A DNA stretch of 22,998 bases from Novosphingobium sp. (GTDB lineage Bacteria > Pseudomonadota > Alphaproteobacteria > Sphingomonadales > Sphingomonadaceae): NCBI GenBank assembly GCA_009885425.1, contig VFKS01000263.1, positions 1 to 22,998 on the forward strand. The letters run 5' to 3'. The translations under genes were made by a program, and so were the position numbers. Under the pieces are notes generated by a model, which was not told where the DNA came from, did not search any database, and saw only the letters and a list, made by a program, of their open reading frames with translations. The stretch's first letter is position 1, and each line of letters starts with the position of its first letter. Positions 7,407 through 15,344 of this stretch are shown piece after piece.

Positions 7407-8035
7407 GTAGCGAAGTTGTCCTTTACGACTATTGGCGCTCATCCGCCGCCTACCGCGTGCGGATTGCGCTGCATCTGAAGGGGATTGCCTATCGCGCGGT
7501 CGAGATCGATCTGGCGGGCGGTGACCAGCGCACTGAATCATACCGCGAACTCAACCCGCTCGGGCTGATCCCGCTGCTGGAAATAGACGGTTATCGGCTC
7601 AGCCAGTCGCTGGCGATCATCGATTATCTTGATGCGCGTCAGCCAGATCCTAAGCTGGTCTCAGCCGATCCGGCGGCCCGATCCAGAACGCTGGCTCAGG
7701 CGCTGACCATAGCTTCGGAAATCCACCCGCTGCAGAACCTGCGCGTGCAGAACTATCTGCGCGACGAGATGGGGCAAGACCAGCCGGCGATTGGCCGCTG
7801 GCTGCACCGCTGGCTGGGCGACGGATTGACGGCGCTCGAGGCAGATGCGCCTGAAACCGGCCTGTTCGGCGGGGAAGAACCCAACCTCGCAGACATCTGC
7901 CTGGTTCCCCAGATGTACAGCGCCCGGCGGTTTGAAGTGCCGCTCGAACGCTTTCCCCGGCTGGTCCGGATCGATGCGGTGCTGCGCCAACATCCTGCCT
8001 TTGTTGCAGCCGCGCCAGAAGCCGCGAAAAAGTGA
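7403..8035 (+). CDS. maiA: Maleylacetoacetate isomerase (zeta-class glutathione transferase)
   Basis: This 210-residue protein has a thioredoxin-fold GST N-domain with the zeta-class motif SSAAYRVRIAL (13-23), NPLGLIP (51-57) and QSLAIIDYLD (68-77), then a helical GST C-domain. The enzyme isomerises maleylacetoacetate to fumarylacetoacetate with glutathione, the penultimate step of tyrosine and homogentisate breakdown. The ATG overlaps the mtnP stop (ATGA). The next enzyme of the pathway, fumarylacetoacetate hydrolase, lies two genes downstream, which supports the call. Homogentisate dioxygenase is not in the window. A maleylpyruvate isomerase role (gentisate pathway) is a less likely alternative. 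Confidence 0.9.
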   Translation: MSSEVVLYDYWRSSAAYRVRIALHLKGIAYRAVEIDLAGGDQRTESYRELNPLGLIPLLEIDGYRLSQSLAIIDYLDARQPDPKLVSADPAARSRTLAQALTIASEIHPLQNLRVQNYLRDEMGQDQPAIGRWLHRWLGDGLTALEADAPETGLFGGEEPNLADICLVPQMYSARRFEVPLERFPRLVRIDAVLRQHPAFVAAAPEAAKK

Positions 8036-8072
8036 CCTTTGCCATTGCGCCGCTGGACCGTAATGCTTAGCA

Positions 8073-8096
8073 AACTGGTTGCAACAGGAACCAGTT
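8073..8096. promoter_or_regulatory. Inverted repeat over the MarR gene's ribosome-binding site (probable MarR operator)
   Basis: AACTGGTT (8073-8080) and AACCAGTT (8089-8096) are perfect 8-bp arms with an 8-bp spacer, ending directly before the ATG at 8097. The spacer and right arm contain the Shine-Dalgarno AGGAA (8086-8090). A second, overlapping dyad, GCAA-N5-TTGC (8070-8082), resembles MarR-type half-sites. This fits autorepression of the marR-fahA unit. Confidence 0.6.
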
Positions 8097-8543
8097 ATGT
8101 CTGACCAGACCCGCCTTGCCGATTTCCTGCCCTATCTGCTCTCGGTAACCTCGAACGCGGTAAGTGACCGGATCGCGGACGAGTATCGCGCCCGGTTCGG
8201 ACTCAAGATCCCGGAATGGCGGGTGATGGCGGTGCTGGGCGATGCTGGACCGCAGACTCAGCGCGATCTGGTCGGTGCTACCCGGATGGACAAAGTGGCG
8301 GTCAACCGCGCCTGCAAGGTGCTGGAAGACCGCGGTCTGATCGAGCGTAGCCCCAATGCCAGCGATGGCCGCTCGCACCATCTCGAACTGACCGCAGCGG
8401 GGCAGGGGATCCATGGCGAGATCATGCCGATTGCGCTCGCCATGGAACGCAAACTGTTCGCCCCGCTTTCCGCCAGTGAGCGGCTGGCCTTTAAAAATCT
8501 GCTAGCACAGATCCACAATCAGGCTGCGGCCCAAGGAGAATAA
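8097..8543 (+). CDS. MarR-family transcriptional regulator
   Basis: A 148-residue winged-helix protein. The DNA-binding core covers about residues 38-101: the HTH is around TQRDLVGATRMDKVAVNRACKVLEDRGLIER, and the wing SPNASDGRSHHLELT carries the conserved Asp90 and Arg92 pair of MarR proteins. Long N- and C-terminal helices form the dimer interface. ATG 8097 was chosen: it has AGGAA 6 bp upstream and follows the inverted repeat, whereas the in-frame TTG at 8079 has no ribosome-binding site. It is three bases upstream of fahA and probably controls it and perhaps maiA in response to an aromatic catabolite (inference). Confidence 0.9.
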   Translation: MSDQTRLADFLPYLLSVTSNAVSDRIADEYRARFGLKIPEWRVMAVLGDAGPQTQRDLVGATRMDKVAVNRACKVLEDRGLIERSPNASDGRSHHLELTAAGQGIHGEIMPIALAMERKLFAPLSASERLAFKNLLAQIHNQAAAQGE

Positions 8544-8546
8544 CGC

Positions 8547-9554
8547 ATGAAGCTTGCTTCGCTCGCCGATGGCCGGGATGGCCGCCTGGCTGTGGTTTCA
8601 CACGATCTGGCCTGGTATGCGCCAGCCGATCACCTTGTCCCAACCTTGCAGGCCGCACTCGACGATTGGGATCGGCACGAACCGGTGCTGCAGGCCCTCG
8701 CGACCGACCTGGAGCACGGCGCGATCCCACGTGAGCGGTTCCATGAGCGCCGAGTCATGGCCCCGCTGCCGCGGGCCTATCAGTGGGTCGATGGCAGCGC
8801 CTATGTCAACCACGTCGAACTGGTCCGCAAAGCGCGCGGGGCGGAGCTGCCTGACAGTTTCTGGCACGATCCACTGATGTATCAGGGCGGTAGCGACGAT
8901 CTGGGCGGACCGCGTGAACCGATCACCCTGGCGGATGAGGCCTGGGGCTGTGATATGGAGGCCGAGATCTGCGTGGTCACTGGCGATGTCCCGCAGGGCG
9001 TTTCAGCCGAAGCGGCGCTAGGTCACATCCGGCTGGTCGGGCTGGTCAACGATGTGTCATTGCGCAACCTGATTCCGGGCGAACTGGCCAAGGGGTTCGG
9101 TTTTGTCCAGTCGAAGCCAGCCAGTCATTTCTCCCCCGTATTCGTCACCCCTGACGAACTGGGCGCGGCCTGGAGCGGCGGCAAGCTGAACCGGGTCCTG
9201 ATGGTCGACCTCAATGGTCAGTCGTTCGGCCGGGCCGAAGCGGGCGAAGAGTGCACGTTCGATTTCGGCACGCTGATCGCCCATCTGGCCAAGACCCGCC
9301 GGATTGGCGCCGGGTCGATCATCGGTTCGGGCACGGTTTCCAACCGCGATCCAGATGGCTCACCCGGCCGCCCGTGCAGCGCAGGCGGTCGCGGCTATTC
9401 GTGCATTGCCGAACAGCGGATGATTGAAACGATCGCTGGCGGAGAGGCCAAGACCCCATTCCTGCAAAATGGCGATGTGGTGCGGATCGAGATGCGCGAT
9501 GAGGCCGGCCACACCATCTTTGGCGCGATCGAACAGTCCGTGGTGCAGGGCTGA
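8547..9554 (+). CDS. fahA: Fumarylacetoacetate hydrolase
   Basis: The 335-residue protein matches the short bacterial fumarylacetoacetase form. The enzyme hydrolyses fumarylacetoacetate to fumarate and acetoacetate, the last step of tyrosine catabolism, using a Ca/Mg site. By comparison with mouse FAH, metal ligands appear as Asp82 (VDGSAY), Glu138 and Glu140 (DMEAEI) and Asp169 (LVNDVS). A candidate general-base His89 (NHVEL) and Lys190 (VQSKPASHFSP) are in place. The GSGTVSNRDP segment typical of the family lies near residue 260. The start has AAGGAG seven bases upstream, overlapping the end of the MarR gene. A strong terminator follows the stop. Related FAH-fold enzymes with other diketo substrates exist, but maiA nearby supports this role. 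Confidence 0.9.
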   Translation: MKLASLADGRDGRLAVVSHDLAWYAPADHLVPTLQAALDDWDRHEPVLQALATDLEHGAIPRERFHERRVMAPLPRAYQWVDGSAYVNHVELVRKARGAELPDSFWHDPLMYQGGSDDLGGPREPITLADEAWGCDMEAEICVVTGDVPQGVSAEAALGHIRLVGLVNDVSLRNLIPGELAKGFGFVQSKPASHFSPVFVTPDELGAAWSGGKLNRVLMVDLNGQSFGRAEAGEECTFDFGTLIAHLAKTRRIGAGSIIGSGTVSNRDPDGSPGRPCSAGGRGYSCIAEQRMIETIAGGEAKTPFLQNGDVVRIEMRDEAGHTIFGAIEQSVVQG

Positions 9555-9561
9555 AACAGCA

Positions 9562-9606
9562 CAGGCCGGAGCAGGGAAATCCCGCTCCGGCCTGCGCCGT
9601 TTTATT
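9562..9606 (+). terminator. Rho-independent terminator after fahA, possibly bidirectional
   Basis: CAGGCCGGAGC (9562-9572) pairs perfectly with GCTCCGGCCTG (9584-9594); an inner GGG/CCC extends the stem around an AAAT loop. TTTTATT follows at 9600-9606. It separates convergent fahA and tadC; a short T-rich run on the other side suggests partial action on the tadC transcript. Confidence 0.85.
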
Positions 9607-9618
9607 GCGTCGGGGTGG

Positions 9619-10632
9619 TTACTTCGGTCCGCCCGGCTTGGCCGCGAAGGCGTCGGCGATAGAGCAGGCTGCTGGGCCAAGAATAACCACGAACAGCACC
9701 GGTAGAATAAACAGAATCAGCGGCACGGTCATGATCGCGGGCAGCCGGGCGGCCTTTTCTTCGGCCCGCATCATCCGCTCGTTACGGAATTCGGCTGACA
9801 GCACGCGCAAGGCGGAGGCCAGCGGCGTACCATAGCGTTCGGTCTGGACCATGGTCGTGGTCACGCCCTTCACCGCATCGAGATTGACGCGGTAAGCGAG
9901 ATTTTCAAAGGCTGAGCGGCGTTCATTCAGAAAGGCGAGTTCGATCGCGGTCAGCGCGAATTCGTCGCCCAGTTCGGGATAGGCCCGGCCCAGTTCCTTG
10001 GCCACGCGGTTGAAGGCGGCGTCCACGGTAAGGCCGGCTTCGGCGCAGATAACCAGCAGATCGAGCGCATCGGGCAGGCCCTTGCGGATCGCGTCAGTGC
10101 GCTTGGAAATCAGGTTACCCAAATAGATTTCGGGTCCCTTGTAGCCCAGCCCGACCATCGCGGCGAAGGCCATCAGCCTTTTCATGCCGCCCCAGGTCGG
10201 GAAGTAGTTGATGCCATAGATCATGAACGCGGCGATTCCGCCCAGCACGATTGGCAGCACCATCCGCGCGAAAACCACGACGATCGCCAGTTCCTTGCGG
10301 CGAATCCCCGCCTGGGCCAGCTTTTGAATGATGACTTCGACCTGACTCTGCTGAAGCACCTTCAGCGAGTTCATCGTGTCCTTCATCTTGTCGGTGGTAT
10401 CGGTCTTGCGAACCAGGCTGGCGCGCTTTTTGGCGCTGTGGGTGACGATCCCGGCCTTCAGCTGTTCGCGGCGATCATTCAGCGCCTTGACGCGCTTTTG
10501 CATCGGATCGCGGATCGTAACGGCAGTGTAGATCGCAAACATCACGGCCATGGCGGCCAAACCGGCCAGGATCGATCCGATCCAAAGCACGTCAAAGCCG
10601 AGCAGCATGGGTCCGGGCGGGGCGTTAAACAT
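9619..10632 (-). CDS. tadC: Tad pilus inner-membrane protein TadC (GspF-type)
   Basis: The 337-residue membrane protein has an N-terminal membrane segment (about 13-38), a charged cytoplasmic stretch, two hydrophobic segments around 120-170, and a C-terminal GspF domain: LPDALDLLVICAEAGLTVDAAF, then TERYGTPLASALRVLSAEFRNERMMRAEEKAARLP, then a last membrane segment VPLILFILPVLFVVILGP. TadC pairs with TadB as the platform of the Flp/Tad pilus machine. It is the last gene of the cpa/tad run, 19 bp after tadB, with GAGGG upstream of the start. The cytoplasmic partner ATPase (TadA/CpaF) is not encoded in the window. Confidence 0.93.
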   Translation of the reverse strand: MFNAPPGPMLLGFDVLWIGSILAGLAAMAVMFAIYTAVTIRDPMQKRVKALNDRREQLKAGIVTHSAKKRASLVRKTDTTDKMKDTMNSLKVLQQSQVEVIIQKLAQAGIRRKELAIVVVFARMVLPIVLGGIAAFMIYGINYFPTWGGMKRLMAFAAMVGLGYKGPEIYLGNLISKRTDAIRKGLPDALDLLVICAEAGLTVDAAFNRVAKELGRAYPELGDEFALTAIELAFLNERRSAFENLAYRVNLDAVKGVTTTMVQTERYGTPLASALRVLSAEFRNERMMRAEEKAARLPAIMTVPLILFILPVLFVVILGPAACSIADAFAAKPGGPK

Positions 10633-10651
10633 GGTGTACTAATTCCCTCGC

Positions 10652-11623
10652 TCAGATTTCGAAGCTGACCATCTTGGCCATGATAAAGGCCCCGATGCTC
10701 ATCCAGGTCAGGCCGCCAAGCCCGGTCACGATCAGGCGATCGTCGGTAAAGAACCCGCCCAGATACTTGGGGTTGATCCAGTAGATCATCGTGAAGACGA
10801 TGAACGGCAGTGAGCCCACGATATAGGCCGAGGCCTTGGATTCAGAGCTCATTGCCCGGATCTTCAGCTTCATCTGCGCACGCTTGCGCAGCACGTCAGC
10901 CAGGTTTGACAGCGTTTCGGCCAGGTTGCCCCCGGTTTCGCGCTGGATCGCCAAAGTGATCACAAAGAAGCTGAATTCAGGCGTGTTGAGCCGGTCGGCG
11001 GTATTCTGAAGGGCGTCCTCCATCGTTTTGCCGATCTTGATCCGCTCGTTCACCAGCTTGAATTCCTCACCCACCGGGCCCGGAATTTCGGTCGCGACCA
11101 CACCCAGCGTTTCCGTCACCGGAAGACCCGAGCGCAGCCCGCGGACCAACAATTCGATCGCATCAGGGAACTTGTTGATAAAGGCACCGCCGCGCCGCTT
11201 GATGAAGAAATTGACCACCATGTGCGGCAAGCCGGCGCCAACCAGCAAGCCAACGCCAAGCGATAGCGGGGCCGAACCTGTTTTGAGGAACAGCAACAGC
11301 GCGATCACTACGGCGAGCCCGCCCGACGCATAGAAATACTGCGACAGCGTCCAAGGCTTGCCGGTCCGGTGCAGGCGCATCGACAACGCGGCAATGCGCG
11401 ATTCCGACCCAGCAATGTGGTGCATCTTGGGCTTGCGCGCGGCGACAGCCTTTTTGAGCTGAGCCTCGACCTTGTCATCGGTGCTTTCCGAATGCCGATA
11501 GCGCACCGCCTGCAGACGGCGAGCGCTTTCCTTGGCGGCAGACGGACCGGCAAACGCCAGATAGCCCAGCACCATGAAGCTCATCATGCCCACGGCAATC
11601 AGCAGGAGCTGAACAATGCTCAT
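10652..11623 (-). CDS. tadB: Tad pilus inner-membrane protein TadB (GspF-type)
   Basis: A 323-residue platform protein with an N-terminal membrane segment (about 5-26), a basic linker, two hydrophobic stretches (about 90-130), the GspF core (KFPDAIELLVRGLRSGLPVTETLGVVATEIPGPVGEEF, and RETGGNLAETLSNLADVLRKRAQMKLKIRAMSSESKASAYIVGSLP), and C-terminal membrane segments (about 270-320). It works with TadC in the inner membrane. AAGGAAGG lies 12 bp before the ATG. It directly follows cpaE across a 65-bp hairpin-bearing gap where cpaF is expected. Confidence 0.93.
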   Translation of the reverse strand: MSIVQLLLIAVGMMSFMVLGYLAFAGPSAAKESARRLQAVRYRHSESTDDKVEAQLKKAVAARKPKMHHIAGSESRIAALSMRLHRTGKPWTLSQYFYASGGLAVVIALLLFLKTGSAPLSLGVGLLVGAGLPHMVVNFFIKRRGGAFINKFPDAIELLVRGLRSGLPVTETLGVVATEIPGPVGEEFKLVNERIKIGKTMEDALQNTADRLNTPEFSFFVITLAIQRETGGNLAETLSNLADVLRKRAQMKLKIRAMSSESKASAYIVGSLPFIVFTMIYWINPKYLGGFFTDDRLIVTGLGGLTWMSIGAFIMAKMVSFEI

Positions 11624-11647
11624 CGCTGGCTTACACCTTCCTTGTTG

Positions 11648-11676
11648 ACCGGGACCCGCCTTGGCGGGGCCCCGGT
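11648..11676 (-). promoter_or_regulatory. GC-rich hairpin between cpaE and tadB
   Basis: On the transcribed strand ACCGGG-gc-CCCGCC and GGCGGG-t-CCCGGT pair as two 6-bp helices with a small asymmetric bulge and an AA loop. No U-run follows; tadB's ribosome-binding site comes about 10 bases later. It may be an mRNA-processing or attenuation element, or a remnant of a deletion at the cpaF position. Confidence 0.5.
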
Positions 11677-11688
11677 GCCACGTTCAGT

Positions 11689-12978
11689 TCAGGCCGTTTC
11701 TCTGGCCTTGTCAGCGGGTTTGGGCTTCTTTGAAAGCATGCCCTTCAGATCGATCTTGCCCAGCAGCGACGATTTCGGCTTGGCCTTGTCGTCAATCGTT
11801 TCGCCTTCGCCCACGCCCATGATCGACTTGGCGACGTCGCGGATTGCGGCACCGGCCTTGGTCGTGCGGTTGGCATCGGCAAAGGTCTGACCCAGCTTGG
11901 CCGCATTGGTTGCGGCTTTCACATCGTAGGGCACGGTGAAGGCGATCTTGCGCTCGATCGAGGCTTCGAAATCGGACTTGCTGATTTCGGCGACCCCCGA
12001 CTGGACCTTGTTGGCGACCACGATCGCCTGAGTGTGGGCGGCATTGGTCTTGAGCCAGGACAAGATCCGGATCGTGTCACGGGCCGAAGCCAGCGTCATT
12101 TCCGCTACCACCAGCACCACGTTCACATCGGCGAGCAGGTGCGGGAAGTTGATCAGCATATTGCGCGGCAGATCGATCACGGTCATTTCAAACGCCTGGC
12201 GGAATTCTTCCTCCAGTTGCACGAAAGCTGCTCCGTCGGTCATCAGCGGCGAGTTCATCGGCGCTTCGGCAGACAGGATCGCCAGATTGTCGTTGGCGCG
12301 GATCATGGCGCGTTCGATGAACAGACCGTCGATCCGGCCCGGGTTCTCGATCGCGTCGGTCAGGCCGCGGCCCGGTTCGAGATCGAGTGCCAGCGCGCCG
12401 GTGCCGAAATGGACATCCAGATCGAGCAGCGCGGTCGGCATCTTCTCGTCGGCCGAAAACAGCCACGCCAGCGAAGTGGCGATGGTTGAAGCACCAACCC
12501 CGCCGCGCGTGCCGATCACCGCGGTCGAAATGTGCCGCTTGGCGGTGTTGGCATCGTGCTGCTTGGGCGCAGCAAAGACCGCCTGGGCATTGACCAGCGC
12601 GTCACGGACCTGTGCCGGTGACAGCGGTTTCAGCAGGTAATCGTGGATCCCACTGGCAACGAGGTCGCGGTAGAGCCGCACATCGTTGACCTGACCGACC
12701 GCAATCACCACCGTTCCAGGTTCGCAAACCTCGGCCAGGGCGTTGATATCGGACAGCGGATCGCCGCTTTCCGACAGGTCGACCATCAGGATGTTCGGGC
12801 TGGCCGAGATCGACAGCGACTGGACCGCATTGCGCAGACCGCCTTTGTTGCACTTCTCGGGCTGCCAGCCCATTTCGATTACGACGGGGCGCAGCACATC
12901 GAGTGCGGCATCATCGCAGATGTAGGCGGCGAAAGCATCGCGGCCGCCGGGTGCACCGGGTTTCCAAGGGGCATTCAT
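11689..12978 (-). CDS. cpaE: Tad pilus assembly ATPase-like localisation protein CpaE/TadZ
   Basis: This 429-residue protein combines an N-terminal receiver-like domain (about 15-135, ending DYLLKPLSPAQVRDAL) with a MinD/ParA-type domain (about 150-385). The P-loop GTRGGVGAST (156-165) lacks both lysines of the deviant Walker A consensus, as I recall for many alphaproteobacterial CpaE proteins. Walker A' is around LLDLDVHFG (184-192) and the B strand is VIDLPRN (267-273). CpaE/TadZ places the pilus machine at the cell pole. A Lys/Pro-rich tail (about 395-429) is probably disordered. The ATG is 4 bp after the cpaD stop, with GGGGGAAG inside the cpaD end. Confidence 0.92.
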   Translation of the reverse strand: MNAPWKPGAPGGRDAFAAYICDDAALDVLRPVVIEMGWQPEKCNKGGLRNAVQSLSISASPNILMVDLSESGDPLSDINALAEVCEPGTVVIAVGQVNDVRLYRDLVASGIHDYLLKPLSPAQVRDALVNAQAVFAAPKQHDANTAKRHISTAVIGTRGGVGASTIATSLAWLFSADEKMPTALLDLDVHFGTGALALDLEPGRGLTDAIENPGRIDGLFIERAMIRANDNLAILSAEAPMNSPLMTDGAAFVQLEEEFRQAFEMTVIDLPRNMLINFPHLLADVNVVLVVAEMTLASARDTIRILSWLKTNAAHTQAIVVANKVQSGVAEISKSDFEASIERKIAFTVPYDVKAATNAAKLGQTFADANRTTKAGAAIRDVAKSIMGVGEGETIDDKAKPKSSLLGKIDLKGMLSKKPKPADKARETA

Positions 12979-12982
12979 GGTC

Positions 12983-13636
12983 TTACTTCCCCCCTGACTG
13001 GGTTGACTGCTTGGACAGGCCGTTCTGACCGGTCGGTGGCGCTTCGCGGTAGGCGTCGATGGCTTTGGTTCCGGTCATCACTGTCGTGGCGCCCTTGGTC
13101 GAGACACCCTGAATCAGGTGCTCGGGATCGGCGACCATCGCTGCGATGTTCGAATTGGTGGCGCAGCCATAATTGCTGCTGGTCCCATTCTTGAGATTGG
13201 TTTCGCTTTTGGCTGACCAGTCCGGGCAGCCCGGAACCGTCGCAGAAGACCGCGTCACCACGATCCGGACCGTGCCGGGATTGACCATCCCGGGGGTAAC
13301 CGGGGCCTCTTCGCCCACGACTATGCCATAACGGCCGGCTACGCCATCGATCGCCGCGCGGGTTGCGCCGCTTTTCAGCGGATCGTCGATCGAGATCCGA
13401 TCGCCATAACGCAGGTCGAGCGCTTCGAACCAGCCCGACAGGCGGCGCTGTTCGGGGATCGAAACCCCGCCCGGACCGGCCGAGATATCGAGCGTATAGT
13501 TGGTGCGGCTGACCACCGGCTGGTGGACGCTGTCGAGCGCAGTGTTGCTGGGCATGCCGCCGCAGCCACCCAGAGCGAGGACCAGCGAAGCGGAGAGGGC
13601 CGAGGCCAGCGCCTTCTTTGAAACGGGATTACGCAT
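12983..13636 (-). CDS. cpaD: Tad pilus outer-membrane lipoprotein CpaD
   Basis: A 217-residue lipoprotein: the signal peptide ends in the lipobox LGGC with Cys25 as the lipidated residue. The mature part carries features of CpaD proteins, including VPGCPDW (two Cys pairs with the later SNYGC) and CATNSNIAAMVADPEHLIQG. CpaD is thought to act as the pilotin-like partner of the CpaC secretin in the outer membrane. It lies 15 bp downstream of cpaC and 4 bp upstream of cpaE, in the standard order. Confidence 0.92.
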   Translation of the reverse strand: MRNPVSKKALASALSASLVLALGGCGGMPSNTALDSVHQPVVSRTNYTLDISAGPGGVSIPEQRRLSGWFEALDLRYGDRISIDDPLKSGATRAAIDGVAGRYGIVVGEEAPVTPGMVNPGTVRIVVTRSSATVPGCPDWSAKSETNLKNGTSSNYGCATNSNIAAMVADPEHLIQGVSTKGATTVMTGTKAIDAYREAPPTGQNGLSKQSTQSGGK

Positions 13637-13651
13637 GGTTGTTCACCTCTC

Positions 13652-15289
13652 TCAGTTCAGATCAAAGCCAGGACCGGCATTACCGGCGTCTGCTGTGCGA
13701 TTACGGCGCTTGCCCTTCTTGCTTTCCTTATCCCCAGTGGGACGCGGGTTCTGGACTGGGGTCGGGACATCCAGATCGCCAACCCGGGGTGGCGGAGCAC
13801 CCTGATCGGGGGCGGCGCTAGGCATCGGGCGCTGCTGGCCCGATTTGCCGTTGCTTTCCTGATTGCCGAAAATCCGTTGCAGCTCGTTCGGGTTGTTGTA
13901 CCCGTCGGTCGGCAGTTTGATGTCGTTGGCGTTGACCGGGTTCACCAGATAGGGGGTGACCACGATCACCAGTTCGGTTTCGCCCTTGCGGAAGCTGGTC
14001 GATTTGAACAGCGAACCGATGATCGGCAGATCGCCAGCACCCGGCAGCTTTTCAACCGTCTGCTGCGAGCTGTTGCTCATCAGACCAGCGATCATCATCG
14101 ACTGGCCCGAACCCAGTTCCACCGTGCTTTCGGCGCGGCGGACGGTCAGCGCGGGAACCTGGAAGCCGTTCACCGTGATGGCGCCCTGGCTCGACAGTTC
14201 GGACACTTCAGGGCGAACCCGCATCGAAATGCGGCCGTTCGACAGCACCGTCGGCGTGTAGCTCAGGCTGACCCCGAAACGCTTGTATTCGATCGAGGTG
14301 GTGCCAAGGCCCTGGCTGATCGGAATCGGATATTCACCGCCCGCCAGGAAATCAGCGGTTTCGCCTGACAGCGCGGTCAGGTTGGGCTGCGACAGCGTAG
14401 TCACCAGGCCAAGCTTTTCGCCCAGATCGAGCGCGCCCAGCACATCAAGGCCGAGCAGCTTGCCGGCAAAGCCCAGCGCAGTCGTTCCCGCCGGGTTGGC
14501 GTTGAACTTGTATTGGGTGCCGCCGGTCACGAACTGCCCGGTCTGCGGGTTGAACGGCAGCGAGATCGAGCCGGCCGGAAGGCCAAAGGTGGCCGAAGCG
14601 TCGAGCATCGGCATCCCGGTCGTGTCAATGGCACCGATCGTGCCGGGGTTGCGGCCGCGGCTGGCGCCGAACATCATCCCGCCGGTCTGGTCGCGGGTGA
14701 TCAGGTTGGTGCCGATTTCCCGCACCAGCGTGCGGCTGACTTCGGCAAAGCGGACTTGCAGGTTGACCTGCAGCGGCGTTGCCATCTTGAGCCGGGCAAT
14801 GACATTGGCTTCCTTGCCGACAAAGGCCTGAACCAGCCGTTGGGCTTCAGCGGCGTCTTCAGGCGCGGCAATGGTGCCGGTCAGCAGGAAGGTGTTGGTG
14901 CCCATGGTCGAAACGGTGATCTTGGCATCGGGCATCGCCATCTTCAGCATCGTATCGACGCTATCGATGTTCGAACCCACGCGGATGTTGGCTGACCAGA
15001 TAATGTCGCCCGCCGCATTGCTGGCATAGACCGTGGTTTCACCGCCGCCTTTGCCGAAGACATAGAGCTGGCGGCCCGACTTGACCTGCACGTCGGCGAC
15101 CCTGTCATCGGCGACAAACACGTCGGCCATGACGCCGCCGACAGTCACCAACTGGCCGCGGCCAATCGAAAGGACAATGTCGTTGGCCGGGCGGCTGACC
15201 GACTGGGCCTTGGCCTGCTGCGCCGGGACCAGGGCAAACGGGGCCACTGCACAGGCAGCAGTCAGCAGGGTAATGGCAAGGCGCTTCAT
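13652..15289 (-). CDS. cpaC: Tad pilus secretin CpaC/RcpA
   Basis: The 545-residue protein begins with a signal peptide (MKRLAITLL... cleaved near AKA-QS, residue 28). It then shows an N-terminal secretin/BON region (about 35-165), the secretin core with LVTTLSQPNLTALSGETADFLAGGEYPIPI, and the closing signature GAGDLPIIGSLFKSTSFRKGETELVIVVTPYLV. It forms the outer-membrane pore for the Flp pilus. A Pro/Lys-rich tail of about 75 residues follows the secretin core. An alternative ATG at 15343, one base after the cpaB stop with AGGGGG upstream, adds 18 residues before the signal peptide; the 15289 start (AAAGG, 8 bp upstream) gives the more normal signal peptide. Confidence 0.92.
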   Translation of the reverse strand: MKRLAITLLTAACAVAPFALVPAQQAKAQSVSRPANDIVLSIGRGQLVTVGGVMADVFVADDRVADVQVKSGRQLYVFGKGGGETTVYASNAAGDIIWSANIRVGSNIDSVDTMLKMAMPDAKITVSTMGTNTFLLTGTIAAPEDAAEAQRLVQAFVGKEANVIARLKMATPLQVNLQVRFAEVSRTLVREIGTNLITRDQTGGMMFGASRGRNPGTIGAIDTTGMPMLDASATFGLPAGSISLPFNPQTGQFVTGGTQYKFNANPAGTTALGFAGKLLGLDVLGALDLGEKLGLVTTLSQPNLTALSGETADFLAGGEYPIPISQGLGTTSIEYKRFGVSLSYTPTVLSNGRISMRVRPEVSELSSQGAITVNGFQVPALTVRRAESTVELGSGQSMMIAGLMSNSSQQTVEKLPGAGDLPIIGSLFKSTSFRKGETELVIVVTPYLVNPVNANDIKLPTDGYNNPNELQRIFGNQESNGKSGQQRPMPSAAPDQGAPPPRVGDLDVPTPVQNPRPTGDKESKKGKRRNRTADAGNAGPGFDLN

Positions 15290-15344
15290 CGTTTTGCCTT
15301 TCGTGGCGGCCACAGGGGCGCTCGGGATAGTGGTGCTCAGCATC

